Shown piece after piece: positions 8,554-19,095 of a DNA stretch of 40,795 nt. Origin of the DNA: an uncultured Bacteroidales bacterium (GTDB lineage: Bacteria; Bacteroidota; Bacteroidia; Bacteroidales; UBA932); assembly GCA_947367375.1 (NCBI GenBank), contig CANBDZ010000007.1, forward strand, positions 1-40,795. The letters are read 5' to 3'. Under the pieces are notes generated by a model. The model ran no database searches, was not told where the DNA came from, and was given only the letters and a program-made list of their open reading frames with translations. The translations under genes and the position numbers were made by a program. Within the stretch, counting starts at the first letter, position 1. Each line of letters begins with the position of its first letter.

Positions 8554-11319
8554 ATGGAATACAATTTTAAGGAAATCGAAAGCAAATGGCAGTCATTCTG
8601 GGCTGCCAATCAGACATTCAAGGCTGAGATTGACAACTCAAAGCCTAAATATTATGTTCTCGACATGTTCCCGTATCCTTCAGGTGCGGGTCTTCATGTG
8701 GGACACCCGCTCGGATACATCGCGAGCGACATCTACAGCCGTTACAAGCGTCTCTGCGGATTCAATGTCCTTCATCCTATGGGATATGACGCGTTTGGAC
8801 TTCCTGCTGAGCAGTACGCTATCCAGACAGGACAGCATCCTGCAGTGACAACAGAGAAGAACATCGCTCGCTACCGCAACCAGATGGACCGTATCGGATT
8901 CTCTTATGACTGGTCACGTGAAGTCCGTACATGCGATCCTGAGTACTACAAGTGGACTCAGTGGGCTTTCCTTAAGATGTTCGACAGCTGGTATGACAAC
9001 GTACAGCAGAAGGCACGTCCGATCGCTGAACTCGAAGCGGCTTTCGCCCAGGGCGGAAGCGCCGCTGTCGATGCAGCCTGCGGTGACGTGAAGCCGTTTA
9101 CTGCAGAAGAGTGGGCAGGCTACTCTGAGAAGGAGAAGTCTGATGTGCTCATGCAGTACAGAATCGCTTACCAGGGTGAGACTTCAGTGAACTGGTGCCC
9201 TGCTTTGGGTACAGTACTCGCAAACGACGAGGTGAAGGAAGGCTACTCTGTACGTGGCGGACATCCTGTAGAGCAGAAGAAGATGACACAGTGGCAGCTC
9301 CGTGTGTCTGCTTACGCAGGCCGCCTTCTCGATGATCTTGAGACTCTCGAATGGACTGATTCACTGAAAGATATGCAGCGCAACTGGATCGGAAAGAGCC
9401 AGGGTGCCGAGATGGTCTTCAAGGTTTCAAACGGTGAGCAGGAGTACGACATGACCATCTTCACCACAAGAGCTGACACTGTCTTCGGTGTTACCTTCAT
9501 GGTGCTTGCTCCAGAGAGCGAGTGGGTAGAGAAACTCACAACACCTGAACAGAAAGAGGCTGTCGAGGAGTACCTCGCAATGGCAAAGAAGAAGACAGAG
9601 CGCGAGAGAATGACTCAGGGTAAGAAGGTTACCGGTGTGTTCTCAGGATCATATGCAGTAAATCCTCTTACAGGTGACAAGGTTCCTGTGTGGATTTCTG
9701 AGTATGTACTCGCAGGTTACGGTACAGGTGCGATTATGGCGGTACCTGCACACGACAGCAGAGACTATGCTTTCGCAAGACACTTCGATCTTCCTGTGAT
9801 TCCTCTTATCGAGGGCTGCGACGTAAGCGAGGCAAGCTTCGATGCAAAGGAAGGAAAGATGTGCAACTCAGGTTTCCTTAACGGAATGGATGTAAAGGAG
9901 GCGATCCCGGCAGCTATCGACTATGTCGAGAAGCACGGAATAGGCCGCAGAAAGATAAATTACCGTCTCCGCGATGCGATCTTCTCTCGTCAGAGATATT
10001 GGGGAGAGCCTTTCCCAATGTACTTCAAGGACGGCATCGCTACACCTATGCCTTTCGAGTCACTTCCACTCGAGCTTCCTGAAGTAGACAAGTTCCTTCC
10101 TACAGAGACAGGAGAACCACCTCTTGGACGTGCTGAGGGATGGACAGTGGACGGTTATCCTATCGAGAAGAGCACAATGCCAGGTTTCGCAGGTAGCAGC
10201 GCCTACTATCTCAGATATATGGATCCTCACAACAGCGAGGCTCTTGTAAGCAAGGAGGCTGATGAGTACTGGCAGGATGTTGACCTCTATATCGGTGGTA
10301 CTGAGCATGCTACAGGTCACCTCATCTACTCTCGTTTCTGGAACAAGTTCCTCTATGACCTCGGATACATCTGCAAGAACGAGCCGTTCAAGAAGCTCAT
10401 CAACCAGGGTATGATCCAGGGCCGTTCGAACTTCGTGTACAGAATCATCAACACAAACACTTTCGTATCAGCAGGACTCAAGGATCAGTACGAGACAACT
10501 GAGATCCACGTGGATGTGAACATCGTCTACAACGACCGTCTTGATCTCGAGGCTTTCCGTAACTGGATGCCGGAGTACGCAACTGCAGAGTTCATCCTCG
10601 AGGATGGCGAGTATGTTTGCGGATGGGCTGTCGAGAAGATGTCAAAGTCTATGTTCAACGTGGTTAATCCAGATATGATCTGCGACACTTACGGTGCTGA
10701 CACATTGAGACTTTACGAGATGTTCCTCGGCCCGCTTGAGCAGTCTAAGCCTTGGGACACTAAGGGTATCGACGGTGTAAACCGTTTCCTCAAGAAGGTC
10801 TGGAGAATGTTCTATGACCGTGACGGCTTCATCGTGACAGACGAGAAGGCTACGCCTGAGGAACTCAAGTCTCTCCACAAGCTCATCGGCAAAGTACGCA
10901 CAGACATCGAGGCGTTCTCATTCAACACAGCTGTCAGCGCATTCATGATTGCAGTCAACGAACTCAACGACCTCAAGTGTACAAAGCGCGAGATCCTTGA
11001 GCCGATCGTTATACTCCTTTCTCCGTTCGCTCCGCACATAGCAGAGGAACTTTGGGAGGCACTCGGCCACAAGGAAAGCATCACATATGCAGCTTTCCCT
11101 GAGTATGTAGAGGCATACACTATCGAGAATACATGCACTTATGCGGTTTCTTTCAACGGTAAGACAAGATTCACTGTCGATCTCCCTCTCGATATGCCAC
11201 GCGAGGAGGTTGATGCTCACGTAAGAGGACTGGAGCTTACTTCGAAATATGTTGCCGGTGGCAATATCGTGAAGGTTATCGTAGTACCTGGAAAGATTGT
11301 AAATATAGTTGTAAAATAA
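8554..11319 (+). CDS. leuS: Leucyl-tRNA synthetase
   Basis: 921 aa; [17 protein letters not shown] (HIGH region), editing domain with [14 protein letters not shown] present. Confidence 0.97.
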   Translation: MEYNFKEIESKWQSFWAANQTFKAEIDNSKPKYYVLDMFPYPSGAGLHVGHPLGYIASDIYSRYKRLCGFNVLHPMGYDAFGLPAEQYAIQTGQHPAVTTEKNIARYRNQMDRIGFSYDWSREVRTCDPEYYKWTQWAFLKMFDSWYDNVQQKARPIAELEAAFAQGGSAAVDAACGDVKPFTAEEWAGYSEKEKSDVLMQYRIAYQGETSVNWCPALGTVLANDEVKEGYSVRGGHPVEQKKMTQWQLRVSAYAGRLLDDLETLEWTDSLKDMQRNWIGKSQGAEMVFKVSNGEQEYDMTIFTTRADTVFGVTFMVLAPESEWVEKLTTPEQKEAVEEYLAMAKKKTERERMTQGKKVTGVFSGSYAVNPLTGDKVPVWISEYVLAGYGTGAIMAVPAHDSRDYAFARHFDLPVIPLIEGCDVSEASFDAKEGKMCNSGFLNGMDVKEAIPAAIDYVEKHGIGRRKINYRLRDAIFSRQRYWGEPFPMYFKDGIATPMPFESLPLELPEVDKFLPTETGEPPLGRAEGWTVDGYPIEKSTMPGFAGSSAYYLRYMDPHNSEALVSKEADEYWQDVDLYIGGTEHATGHLIYSRFWNKFLYDLGYICKNEPFKKLINQGMIQGRSNFVYRIINTNTFVSAGLKDQYETTEIHVDVNIVYNDRLDLEAFRNWMPEYATAEFILEDGEYVCGWAVEKMSKSMFNVVNPDMICDTYGADTLRLYEMFLGPLEQSKPWDTKGIDGVNRFLKKVWRMFYDRDGFIVTDEKATPEELKSLHKLIGKVRTDIEAFSFNTAVSAFMIAVNELNDLKCTKREILEPIVILLSPFAPHIAEELWEALGHKESITYAAFPEYVEAYTIENTCTYAVSFNGKTRFTVDLPLDMPREEVDAHVRGLELTSKYVAGGNIVKVIVVPGKIVNIVVK

Positions 11320-11321
11320 AT

Positions 11322-12218
11322 ATGAAGCTTGAGAAGATCTTGGCTACCATCTGGGATTATTTCCTGATGACAGTCGGTTCAGTCATCTTCGTGATGGCCT
11401 GGACCTCCTTCCTTATTCCTAACGGACTTGCCAGTGGTGGTCTGACAGGTCTCTGTACCATTCTTCAGTATGGTACTGGCATACCTGTGGGATGGACCTA
11501 CCCGGCCCTTAACGTGATTCTCCTCCTCCTCGGATTCCTTGTCTTAGGTAAGGGATTCGGATTCAAGACCATCTATGTGATCGCCTTCACATCCATATTG
11601 TTCGAAGTGCTTCCTAAATTTCCGGCACTTGAGGTTCTTATGGATGAGAAACTTCTCGTGGTGCTTGTGGGTGCGGCAATGGAATCTGTAGGTATCGGAC
11701 TTGTTCTTCTAAGGGGAGGAAGTACTGGTGGTCTGGATATCATAGCAATGATTATCAATAAGTTCTGGCCAATTTCCGTGGGTAGGGTTTATCTCTGTCT
11801 CGACATATTTATCATATCTACCCTCCTGCTAGTACCAGAAAAAGGTCTTGTGGACATGATATATGCATATCTGATGATGGTTGGTTTCTCGTTCGGTATT
11901 GACTTCGTTCTTCTTGGCAACAAGTCTACCGTACAGATTCTTGTCTTCTCAGACAACTATAAGGAAGTTGCCGACTATATCATCAACGATATGAGGAGAG
12001 GTGTAACAGCACTCGAGTCTGTCGGATGGTACACTCAGAAGGAAAGCAAAGTCCTTATGATCGTGGCAAGAAAGAATCAGATGCACGAGATTGTGACAGG
12101 AGTGAAGTCTATTGACAGGAAAGCATTCATTTCAGTGTCATCTGCAATGAGTGTATATGGTGAAGGATTTGAGGATGTCAAGTCAGGCTTGAAGAAGATA
12201 ACAAAAAAAGAAAAGTAG
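11322..12218 (+). CDS. YitT family membrane protein (first of tandem pair)
   Basis: 298 aa; multiple TM segments, NGLASGGLTG, LLRGGSTGGLDIIA, C-terminal DUF2179-like region. Confidence 0.88.
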   Translation: MKLEKILATIWDYFLMTVGSVIFVMAWTSFLIPNGLASGGLTGLCTILQYGTGIPVGWTYPALNVILLLLGFLVLGKGFGFKTIYVIAFTSILFEVLPKFPALEVLMDEKLLVVLVGAAMESVGIGLVLLRGGSTGGLDIIAMIINKFWPISVGRVYLCLDIFIISTLLLVPEKGLVDMIYAYLMMVGFSFGIDFVLLGNKSTVQILVFSDNYKEVADYIINDMRRGVTALESVGWYTQKESKVLMIVARKNQMHEIVTGVKSIDRKAFISVSSAMSVYGEGFEDVKSGLKKITKKEK

Positions 12219-12221
12219 AAA

Positions 12222-13157
12222 ATGGCAAAGGGATTATTGAAGACCTCTCTAGCCACTACGGCTAAGGAGTATGCTCTTATCACATTCGGCCTTGCGATGT
12301 ATGCACTTGGTTGGACTTTGTTCCTTCTCCCGAACAACCTCGTGGGAGGTGGAGTGTCCGGTTTTGCATCCATCGTTATGTATGCCACAAAGATTCCTAT
12401 GAGTGTGACATACTTCGTGCTCAACATCCTTCTCCTTATCATAGGAACCAAGATTCTGGGAACTGGATTTGGAGGTAAGACCATATATGCAATCTTTATG
12501 ACTTCTTTCCTTCTCGGATTGATGCCTAAGATTGTACCTGTGGAGTTTGTTCACGAGCTTACATCTAACGGAAAACTTATCTGTACTGTTCTGGGTGGAG
12601 TCATGGCCGGCTTCGGTATCGGACTTTCAATGTCTCAGGGCGGTAGTACCGGAGGAACTGACATCATCGCCCTTGTATGGTGCAAGTTCTACGCAGCATC
12701 TCCAGGTAGGGTCATCCTTATTATAGATATAGGTATTATCCTTTCATCACTTCTCTTCCCGTCATATACAGATGCGGGCGAACTCCTTCCTTTCACAGAG
12801 AAGCTTGCTATCGTAGTGTACGGTCTTGCTCAGGTGACAGTATGTGGCTACTCGATTGACCTCTATCTTTCAGGTACAAAGCAGTCGGTACAGGTCTTCA
12901 TCTTTACCAAGAAGGTTACAGAGATGGCGGATGCGATTGCATTCGATATGAAGAGAGGCGTGACAGTTATTCCTGCCAAGGGATGGTACTCTAAAGAGGA
13001 GAAGGAAGTGGTCATGGTAGTGACAAGAAAGGCTGACTTGAATCTTCTTCTCAAGTATGTCAAGACTATTGACTCTGAGGCTTTCCTTTCAGTTTCCAGT
13101 GTAATGGGAGTTTATGGCCAGGGATTCGATACCATCAAAGTCAAAGGAAAGAACTAA
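12222..13157 (+). CDS. YitT family membrane protein (second of tandem pair)
   Basis: 311 aa; NNLVGGGVSG, SQGGSTGGTDIIALV; co-linear with the preceding protein. Confidence 0.88.
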   Translation: MAKGLLKTSLATTAKEYALITFGLAMYALGWTLFLLPNNLVGGGVSGFASIVMYATKIPMSVTYFVLNILLLIIGTKILGTGFGGKTIYAIFMTSFLLGLMPKIVPVEFVHELTSNGKLICTVLGGVMAGFGIGLSMSQGGSTGGTDIIALVWCKFYAASPGRVILIIDIGIILSSLLFPSYTDAGELLPFTEKLAIVVYGLAQVTVCGYSIDLYLSGTKQSVQVFIFTKKVTEMADAIAFDMKRGVTVIPAKGWYSKEEKEVVMVVTRKADLNLLLKYVKTIDSEAFLSVSSVMGVYGQGFDTIKVKGKN

Positions 13158-13204
13158 TTCGTTAAAAAAAAAGAAAAAGTTTTAAAAAAAAGAAAAATGT
13201 GACG

Positions 13205-13242
13205 AATGTCGCCATTCCAGCTAAGGCTGAGATGGCGACATT
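13205..13242 (+). terminator. Stem-loop terminator after the YitT pair
   Basis: AATGTCGCCAT...ATGGCGACATT 11-bp stem with internal CAGC-taag-GCTG, followed by acgtatttttg. Confidence 0.65.
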
Positions 13243-13275
13243 ACGTATTTTTGTTGTACCAATGATTTTGATGAT

Positions 13276-14379
13276 ATGAAATACTTATTTGGAATTTTGC
13301 TTCTTGTTATGACTGCTTTCCTGGCAGTCATTCAATTTGTAAGGAATGTCAAGTTCGCTGCGATGGTGGATAAGAGGAGCAGGTTAAGTCCTTGGATACT
13401 GTTGACAGGATCCTTTGTCCTTATAGTTGATATGTGTTCACCGGGAACTTGCACTGTCCGTATGACAGCCGACCTGCTGCTTCCCATTACCTGTTTTGTC
13501 CTGCTTGTGTCCTCTTTATGGCATTATAAGAAAATAGCGTGGCTGGTTGCTCTCCTGGTCATTCTGGAATTGATGCAGGCTCTCTATTATATGATAAGTC
13601 TTACAGGATTGTTGCCTCCTCCGCATCTGTATGTCTCTCTCGCTGTTGAGATGGCTGCGCTGACAGTCATAGCATTTCAACTGGTGATAGGAATATGGAA
13701 GAGGATGAAATCGATAAAGGAGGTGATGAAATCCGGAACAATATGGACTAATGTGATGGTGAGCGTTGATGCAGTATATCCTTTACTTATGATCATGAAT
13801 TTCTCCCTGTATCTTTTCGTTACATGCCTTGTTGGCTCTTTTGAAGGCATTCACTCTTATATGTTCTTGATTATTGCAGGACTGTCCCTTGCTGCACTCG
13901 CTCTGAGATTGTACCTGGATTCGGCCTTTGTTGTATGGCAACGGCAGGAAAGACGTATTGTCGAATCAATGAAGGTAACCAGTGTTGAATCAGCAGTCGA
14001 TGTCTCAAGGATAGATAACATCTATAAGGATATATATGAACGTGTGATAGCTTATTTTGAGAAAGAAAAGCCCTTCCTTGACAACAAGCTTACTATAAAT
14101 GATGTCGTGCATTCTCTTTACACAAACAAGCTTTACATATCACGTGCGATCAGCCAGTTTACAGGCAGAAATTTCTGCCAGTTCGTGAACTATTATCGTG
14201 TTATCTACTCGATGCAGTGCTTCCGTGAGAATCCGGATCTGAAGATGCACGAACTGGCCACAATGAGCGGCTTCAACTCCATCGTCTCTTACAATATGGC
14301 CTTCAGACTTTTTATGGGTGAGAATCCGAGTGAATGGAGCAGAAAAGAGAAGACACGCAAGATAAAGAGCAAAAAATAA
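13276..14379 (+). CDS. AraC-family transcriptional regulator with N-terminal multi-TM domain
   Basis: 367 aa; about 7 hydrophobic segments then LTINDVVHSLYTNKLYISRAISQFTGRNFCQFVNYYRVIYSMQCFRENPDLKMHELATMSGFNSIVSYNMAFRLFMGENPSEW, an AraC HTH. Confidence 0.85.
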   Translation: MKYLFGILLLVMTAFLAVIQFVRNVKFAAMVDKRSRLSPWILLTGSFVLIVDMCSPGTCTVRMTADLLLPITCFVLLVSSLWHYKKIAWLVALLVILELMQALYYMISLTGLLPPPHLYVSLAVEMAALTVIAFQLVIGIWKRMKSIKEVMKSGTIWTNVMVSVDAVYPLLMIMNFSLYLFVTCLVGSFEGIHSYMFLIIAGLSLAALALRLYLDSAFVVWQRQERRIVESMKVTSVESAVDVSRIDNIYKDIYERVIAYFEKEKPFLDNKLTINDVVHSLYTNKLYISRAISQFTGRNFCQFVNYYRVIYSMQCFRENPDLKMHELATMSGFNSIVSYNMAFRLFMGENPSEWSRKEKTRKIKSKK

Positions 14380-14439
14380 GTTGTGGAATCGGCGGCGGAA
14401 GATTATCTTTGCGGAAAATTGAATATAAACGATTTAGAT

Positions 14440-16119
14440 ATGGCAGACGAGAAGATTATTTTTTCGATGAACGGTGTTGGCAAGATCCTGCCTCACAACA
14501 ACAGGGTGATCCTCAAGGACATCTATCTTTCATTCTTTTATGGTGCAAAAATCGGTATTGTCGGATTGAACGGATCCGGTAAGTCTACCTTGATGAAGAT
14601 CATTGCCGGTATCGAGACCGGTTATCAGGGTGAAGTGGTTTGGGCACCAGGCTATTCTGTAGGTTACCTTGAGCAGGAGCCTCAGATGGATCCGAACAAG
14701 ACCGTTCTTGAAGTGGTTCAGGAAGGTGTTCAGGAGGTTATGGACATCCTCAAGGAGTATGAGGAAGTCAACATGAAGTTCTGCGAGCCTATGTCAGACG
14801 AGGAAATGGCTGCTCTCATCGAGCGTCAGGGTGAATTGACAGAGAAGATCGAGCACTGCGGTGGCTGGGAGATCGACTCTAAGCTCGAAAGAGCTATGGA
14901 TGCCCTCCAGTGTCCTCCATCAGATGCACTTGTTGCAAACCTCAGTGGTGGTGAGCGCCGTAGAGTTGCTCTTTGCCGCCTCCTTCTCAGACAGCCTGAT
15001 GTGCTTCTCCTTGACGAGCCTACCAACCACCTCGATACAGAGAGTATCCAGTGGCTCGAGGCGCATCTTCAGCAGTATAAGGGTACTGTCATCGCAGTTA
15101 CCCACGACCGTTACTTCCTTGACAATGTAGCTGGATGGATCCTTGAACTCGACAGAGGTGAGGGTATTCCTTGGAAGGGTAACTATTCTTCATGGCTTGA
15201 TCAGAAGAGCAACCGTCTTGCTCAGGAGGAGAAGCAGGAGAGCAAGCGCCGCAAGGCCCTTGAAAGAGAGCTCGAGTGGGTACGTATGGCTCCTAAGGCA
15301 CGTCACGCCAAGTCTAAGGCACGTCTGGGTGCATATGAGAAACTTGCATCTGATGACGGACGCGAGAAAGAGGCTAACCTCGAGATCTTCATCCCTAACG
15401 GACCGAGACTCGGTAACAAGGTCATTGAGTTCAAGAACGTATCGATGGGCTATGGCGACAAGCTTCTTTATGAGGATCTCAACTTTGTGCTTCCGCCAGC
15501 AGGTATCGTGGGTGTGATCGGTCCTAACGGTGCAGGTAAGACTACTCTCTTCCGCCTTATCATGGGTCTTGAGACCCCACAGTCAGGTGAGATCACTATC
15601 GGTGAGACTGTAAAGCTCGCTTATGTAGACCAGCAGCACAGAAGCATCGATCCTGATAAGTCAGTATATGAGACTATCGCTGAGAACTCTGAGTTCGTGA
15701 AGCTCGGCAAGAGGGAAGTGAATGCACGTGCATATGTGTCGCGTTTCAATTTCTCGGGAGCAGATCAGGAGAAGCTCTGTGGTATCCTTTCAGGTGGTGA
15801 GAGAAATCGTCTCCACCTTGCCTTGACTCTTAAGGACGAGGGTAACGTGCTCCTTCTCGACGAGCCTACCAACGACGTGGATGTGAACACAATCCGTGCT
15901 CTTGAGGAAGGTCTTGAGAACTTCGCGGGATGTGCTGTAGTAATCTCACACGACAGATGGTTCCTTGACCGAATCGCAACACACATCCTCGCATTCGAGG
16001 GCGATTCACAGGTGTACTTCTTCGAGGGAACATACTCTGAGTACGAGGAGAACAAGAAACGTCGTCTTGGCAACGAGGAGCCAAAGAGATTCAAGTACAA
16101 GAAACTCATGGCAGAGTAA
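14440..16119 (+). CDS. ettA: ABC-F protein, energy-dependent translational throttle EttA-like
   Basis: Two ABC domains (GLNGSGKST, LSGGERRRVALCRLLL, LLLDEPTNHLD; GPNGAGKTT, LSGGERNRLHLA, LLLDEPTNDVD). The ORF track starts at GTG 14383; ATG 14440 (MADEKIIFSMNGVGKILPHN) is the more likely start. Confidence 0.92.
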   Translation: MADEKIIFSMNGVGKILPHNNRVILKDIYLSFFYGAKIGIVGLNGSGKSTLMKIIAGIETGYQGEVVWAPGYSVGYLEQEPQMDPNKTVLEVVQEGVQEVMDILKEYEEVNMKFCEPMSDEEMAALIERQGELTEKIEHCGGWEIDSKLERAMDALQCPPSDALVANLSGGERRRVALCRLLLRQPDVLLLDEPTNHLDTESIQWLEAHLQQYKGTVIAVTHDRYFLDNVAGWILELDRGEGIPWKGNYSSWLDQKSNRLAQEEKQESKRRKALERELEWVRMAPKARHAKSKARLGAYEKLASDDGREKEANLEIFIPNGPRLGNKVIEFKNVSMGYGDKLLYEDLNFVLPPAGIVGVIGPNGAGKTTLFRLIMGLETPQSGEITIGETVKLAYVDQQHRSIDPDKSVYETIAENSEFVKLGKREVNARAYVSRFNFSGADQEKLCGILSGGERNRLHLALTLKDEGNVLLLDEPTNDVDVNTIRALEEGLENFAGCAVVISHDRWFLDRIATHILAFEGDSQVYFFEGTYSEYEENKKRRLGNEEPKRFKYKKLMAE

Positions 16120-16148
16120 TCGGTCTTTCTGGCGATTTAATATGAAAA

Positions 16149-16183
16149 CAGGTGGTAATTGAAGAAACTTCAGTTGCCACCTG
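16149..16183 (+). terminator. Strong hairpin terminator downstream of ettA
   Basis: CAGGTGGTAATTGAAG-aaa-CTTCAGTTGCCACCTG (16-bp stem with G-U pairs) followed by ATTTTATT. Confidence 0.75.
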
Positions 16184-16203
16184 ATTTTATTCCCTGTCCC
16201 ACA

Positions 16204-16234
16204 TTGATTTAAACAATATTTATTTATAATTTTG
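16204..16234 (+). promoter_or_regulatory. Bacteroidetes-type promoter TTG-N20-TAATTTTG for the NagB-like/LmbE operon
   Basis: TTG 16204-16206, TAATTTTG 16227-16234, 20-nt spacer, 25 nt upstream of the ATG. Confidence 0.7.
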
Positions 16235-16259
16235 TAGATTGTAAAAATATTTAAAAACG

Positions 16260-18179
16260 ATGAAGAAGTTTTCTTTGCCAAAAGACGGTGGACTTATCGA
16301 AGCAGGCCTGCCAAGCGGAATCCTTCATAGCTATGAAAGGATCCCTACCAACATTTTTGAGGATGAAGAAGTAGCAAGTGCAGAACTTGCAGACGAGATC
16401 GTTTCTCATATCAACTCAAGCGAAGGCGTTTTCAAACTCGGTCTCAGTACCGGCTCGTCACCTGTAGCTCTTTATCATGAGCTTGTGAAAAGATACGAGG
16501 AAGGAAAGGTCTCATTCGCAAATGTTGAGATCTTCAGTATTGACGAGTACTATCCAGCTCCTGTGAAGTCACAGAGCCGTAACCGTCGTCTATACTCGGA
16601 GTTCCTTGATAAGGTCGACGTGAATATGGCCAATGTCAACATCCCGTCTTTTGAAAACGTAGTAGAAACCACTGCTGTGACTGAATACTGCGCTGAATTC
16701 GACAGAAAGGCGACAGGTCTTGACTTCCTTGTTATGGGTATCGGATCATATGGCGAGGTCGGATTCAATGAAGAAGGATCTTCAGAAAAGAGCCGCACAA
16801 GGACAGTGCTTCTGTCTTACACTTCAAGAAAGAGACAGGCAAAGAACTTCGGAGGAAACGTTGACGAGACTCCTCGTACTGCTATCGCAATGGGTATCTC
16901 TACAATGCTGACAGCAAAGAAGATCGCTCTTATCGGTTGGGGAGAGGACAAGGCCCAGATCGTCAAGAGGATTGTTGAGGATGAGGCAAGTGCACAGTGC
17001 CCGGTGTCCTTCCTTCAGAAGCATGAGGACATCACCTTCTATGCTGATGAGAACTCTGCCAGCATGCTCACAAGAAATGTAGCACCTTGGCTCGTAGGTC
17101 CTTGCGACTGGACTCCTAAATTCATCAGAAAGGCTGTCGTATGGCTTTGCGAAAAGGTGGACAAGCCGATTCTCAAGCTTACTCAGGGCGACTATCTCGC
17201 AAACGGACTCGGTGAACTTCTCGAACAGAAGGATTCATACGACCAGATAAACATCAAGGTCTTCAATGACCTTCAGCACACCATTTCAGGATGGCCGGGA
17301 GGAAAGCCTAATGCTGATGACTCCACAAGACCGGTGGCTTCGACACCGTTCCCTAAGAAGGTCATCATCTTCTCTCCACATCCGGATGACGACGTGATCT
17401 CTATGGGTGGAACATTCATCCGTCTTGTTGAGCAGGGACACGATGTTCATGTTGCATATGAGACATCAGGAAACGTAGCCGTTCACGATGATGTTGTCCT
17501 CCAGCATATGGACGCAGCCAATGAGCTCGGATTCGGAGACAGATTCGACGAGGTAAAGGAAATCATTGCTTCCAAGAAGCCAGGCCAGCCTGAGCCGAGA
17601 GCGCTCCTGAATCTCAAGGGAGCTATCCGCCGTGCAGAGGCAAAGAGTGCGGTGCGCTCATTCGGTCTCAACGACAAGACAAACTGTCACTTCCTGAATC
17701 TTCCATTCTATGAGACAGGTGGAATCAAGAAGGGTGAGAGAACACAGAAGGACATCGACATCATCATCGAACTTCTCGAGCAGGTGAAGCCTCATCAGAT
17801 TTATCTTGCAGGTGACCTTGCTGACCCTCACGGCACACATCGTGTATGTACAGAGGCTGTGCTTGAGGCAATCAACCAGCTCAAGGGCAAGGCAGAATGG
17901 CTCGAGTCGTGCCACGTGTGGCTGTACAGAGGCGCCTGGATGGAGTGGGAACTTGGCAGGGTAGACATGGCAGTTCCGCTCAGTCCGGATGAGGTGATCA
18001 AGAAGCGTCACGCTATCTACCGTCACCTCTCTCAGAAGGACATCGTGCCGTTCCCAGGAGAAGACCCACGTGAGTTCTGGCAGAGAGCCGAGGAAAGGAC
18101 ACAGAACACAGCAAACCTCTATGATAAGTTGGGAATGGCTGAGTACCAGGCAATTGAAGTATTTGTGAAATTATTTTAA
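16260..18179 (+). CDS. NagB-like domain fused to a LmbE/PIG-L deacetylase domain
   Basis: 639 aa; N terminus [50 protein letters not shown] terminus [30 protein letters not shown] and [17 protein letters not shown]. Confidence 0.9.
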   Translation: MKKFSLPKDGGLIEAGLPSGILHSYERIPTNIFEDEEVASAELADEIVSHINSSEGVFKLGLSTGSSPVALYHELVKRYEEGKVSFANVEIFSIDEYYPAPVKSQSRNRRLYSEFLDKVDVNMANVNIPSFENVVETTAVTEYCAEFDRKATGLDFLVMGIGSYGEVGFNEEGSSEKSRTRTVLLSYTSRKRQAKNFGGNVDETPRTAIAMGISTMLTAKKIALIGWGEDKAQIVKRIVEDEASAQCPVSFLQKHEDITFYADENSASMLTRNVAPWLVGPCDWTPKFIRKAVVWLCEKVDKPILKLTQGDYLANGLGELLEQKDSYDQINIKVFNDLQHTISGWPGGKPNADDSTRPVASTPFPKKVIIFSPHPDDDVISMGGTFIRLVEQGHDVHVAYETSGNVAVHDDVVLQHMDAANELGFGDRFDEVKEIIASKKPGQPEPRALLNLKGAIRRAEAKSAVRSFGLNDKTNCHFLNLPFYETGGIKKGERTQKDIDIIIELLEQVKPHQIYLAGDLADPHGTHRVCTEAVLEAINQLKGKAEWLESCHVWLYRGAWMEWELGRVDMAVPLSPDEVIKKRHAIYRHLSQKDIVPFPGEDPREFWQRAEERTQNTANLYDKLGMAEYQAIEVFVKLF

Positions 18180-18190
18180 GATATAGATAT

Positions 18191-18985
18191 ATGAGAGTTC
18201 TTATTCATCAGAATGCAGCTGAAGGCTCTGTATGGGCCGCAAAATACATCGTGTCACGCATTAAGGCTAAGGCCGCAGTGACAGACCGTCCATTTGTTCT
18301 CGGACTTCCTACCGGAGGTACTCCTGTAGCAACCTACCAGGAGCTTATCAGAATGTACCAGGCAGGTGAGGTGTCATTCAAGAATGTCATCACTTTCAAT
18401 ATGGATGAGTATGTAGGTCTTCCTGAGGAGCACCCTGAGAGTTATCATTCATTTATGGCAAGAAACTTCTTCGATCACGTAGACGTTCCGAAGGAGAATA
18501 TCAACATCCTTAACGGAAATGCCGAGGATCTCGCAGCTGAATGTGCAGCATATGAGGCAAAGATCGTTGCTGCCGGCGGTATTGATCTCTTCATGGGTGG
18601 AGTAGGTGAGGATGGTCACCTTGCTTTCAATGAGCCATATTCATCTCTCGTGTCACGCACAAGAGTAAAGAGCCTTACTTATGACACCATAGTAGTTAAC
18701 TCGCGTTTCTTTGACGGTGACATCAGCAAGGTACCTACAACAGCCCTTACAGTGGGTGTCGGTACAGTAATGGATGCTAAGGAAGTACTCGTTCTCGCAT
18801 TCGGTCACAAGAAGGCAAATGCCCTTCGTGAGGCTATCGAGGGAGCATATTCACAGAAGTGCACCTTGTCAGCTCTCCAGGCTCATCCGCACGGAATCAT
18901 CGTTACTGACGAGCTCGCTGTAGGTGAACTCAAGGTAAATACATACAGATATTTCAAGGATATCGAGAAGGAAAACCTTCTCTAA
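18191..18985 (+). CDS. nagB: Glucosamine-6-phosphate deaminase
   Basis: 264 aa; [58 protein letters not shown]; closely resembles E. coli NagB along its length. Confidence 0.96.
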   Translation: MRVLIHQNAAEGSVWAAKYIVSRIKAKAAVTDRPFVLGLPTGGTPVATYQELIRMYQAGEVSFKNVITFNMDEYVGLPEEHPESYHSFMARNFFDHVDVPKENINILNGNAEDLAAECAAYEAKIVAAGGIDLFMGGVGEDGHLAFNEPYSSLVSRTRVKSLTYDTIVVNSRFFDGDISKVPTTALTVGVGTVMDAKEVLVLAFGHKKANALREAIEGAYSQKCTLSALQAHPHGIIVTDELAVGELKVNTYRYFKDIEKENLL

Positions 18986-19004
18986 TCTAAGGATATATAT
19001 AAGT

Positions 19005-19037
19005 CGCCTTCAATGCAAATTGAAGGCGTTTTTTTAT
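19005..19037 (+). terminator. Rho-independent terminator after nagB
   Basis: CGCCTTCAAT-gcaa-ATTGAAGGCG followed by a T tract. Confidence 0.9.
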
Positions 19038-19095
19038 TTTTTGTGTATATTTGCCGGGTCGTATGACACGTATTAAACACTAAATCTACATTTAT

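Noticed and set aside
13160-13200. A-rich tract as a frameshift or simple-repeat phase-variable element
   Set aside because: Lies between the YitT stop and a terminator hairpin, outside any CDS; A runs interrupted by G and T.
14383-14439. GTG start extension of ettA from the ORF track
   Set aside because: MESAAEDYLCGKLNINDLD does not match the EttA N terminus; ATG 14440 begins directly at the conserved sequence.
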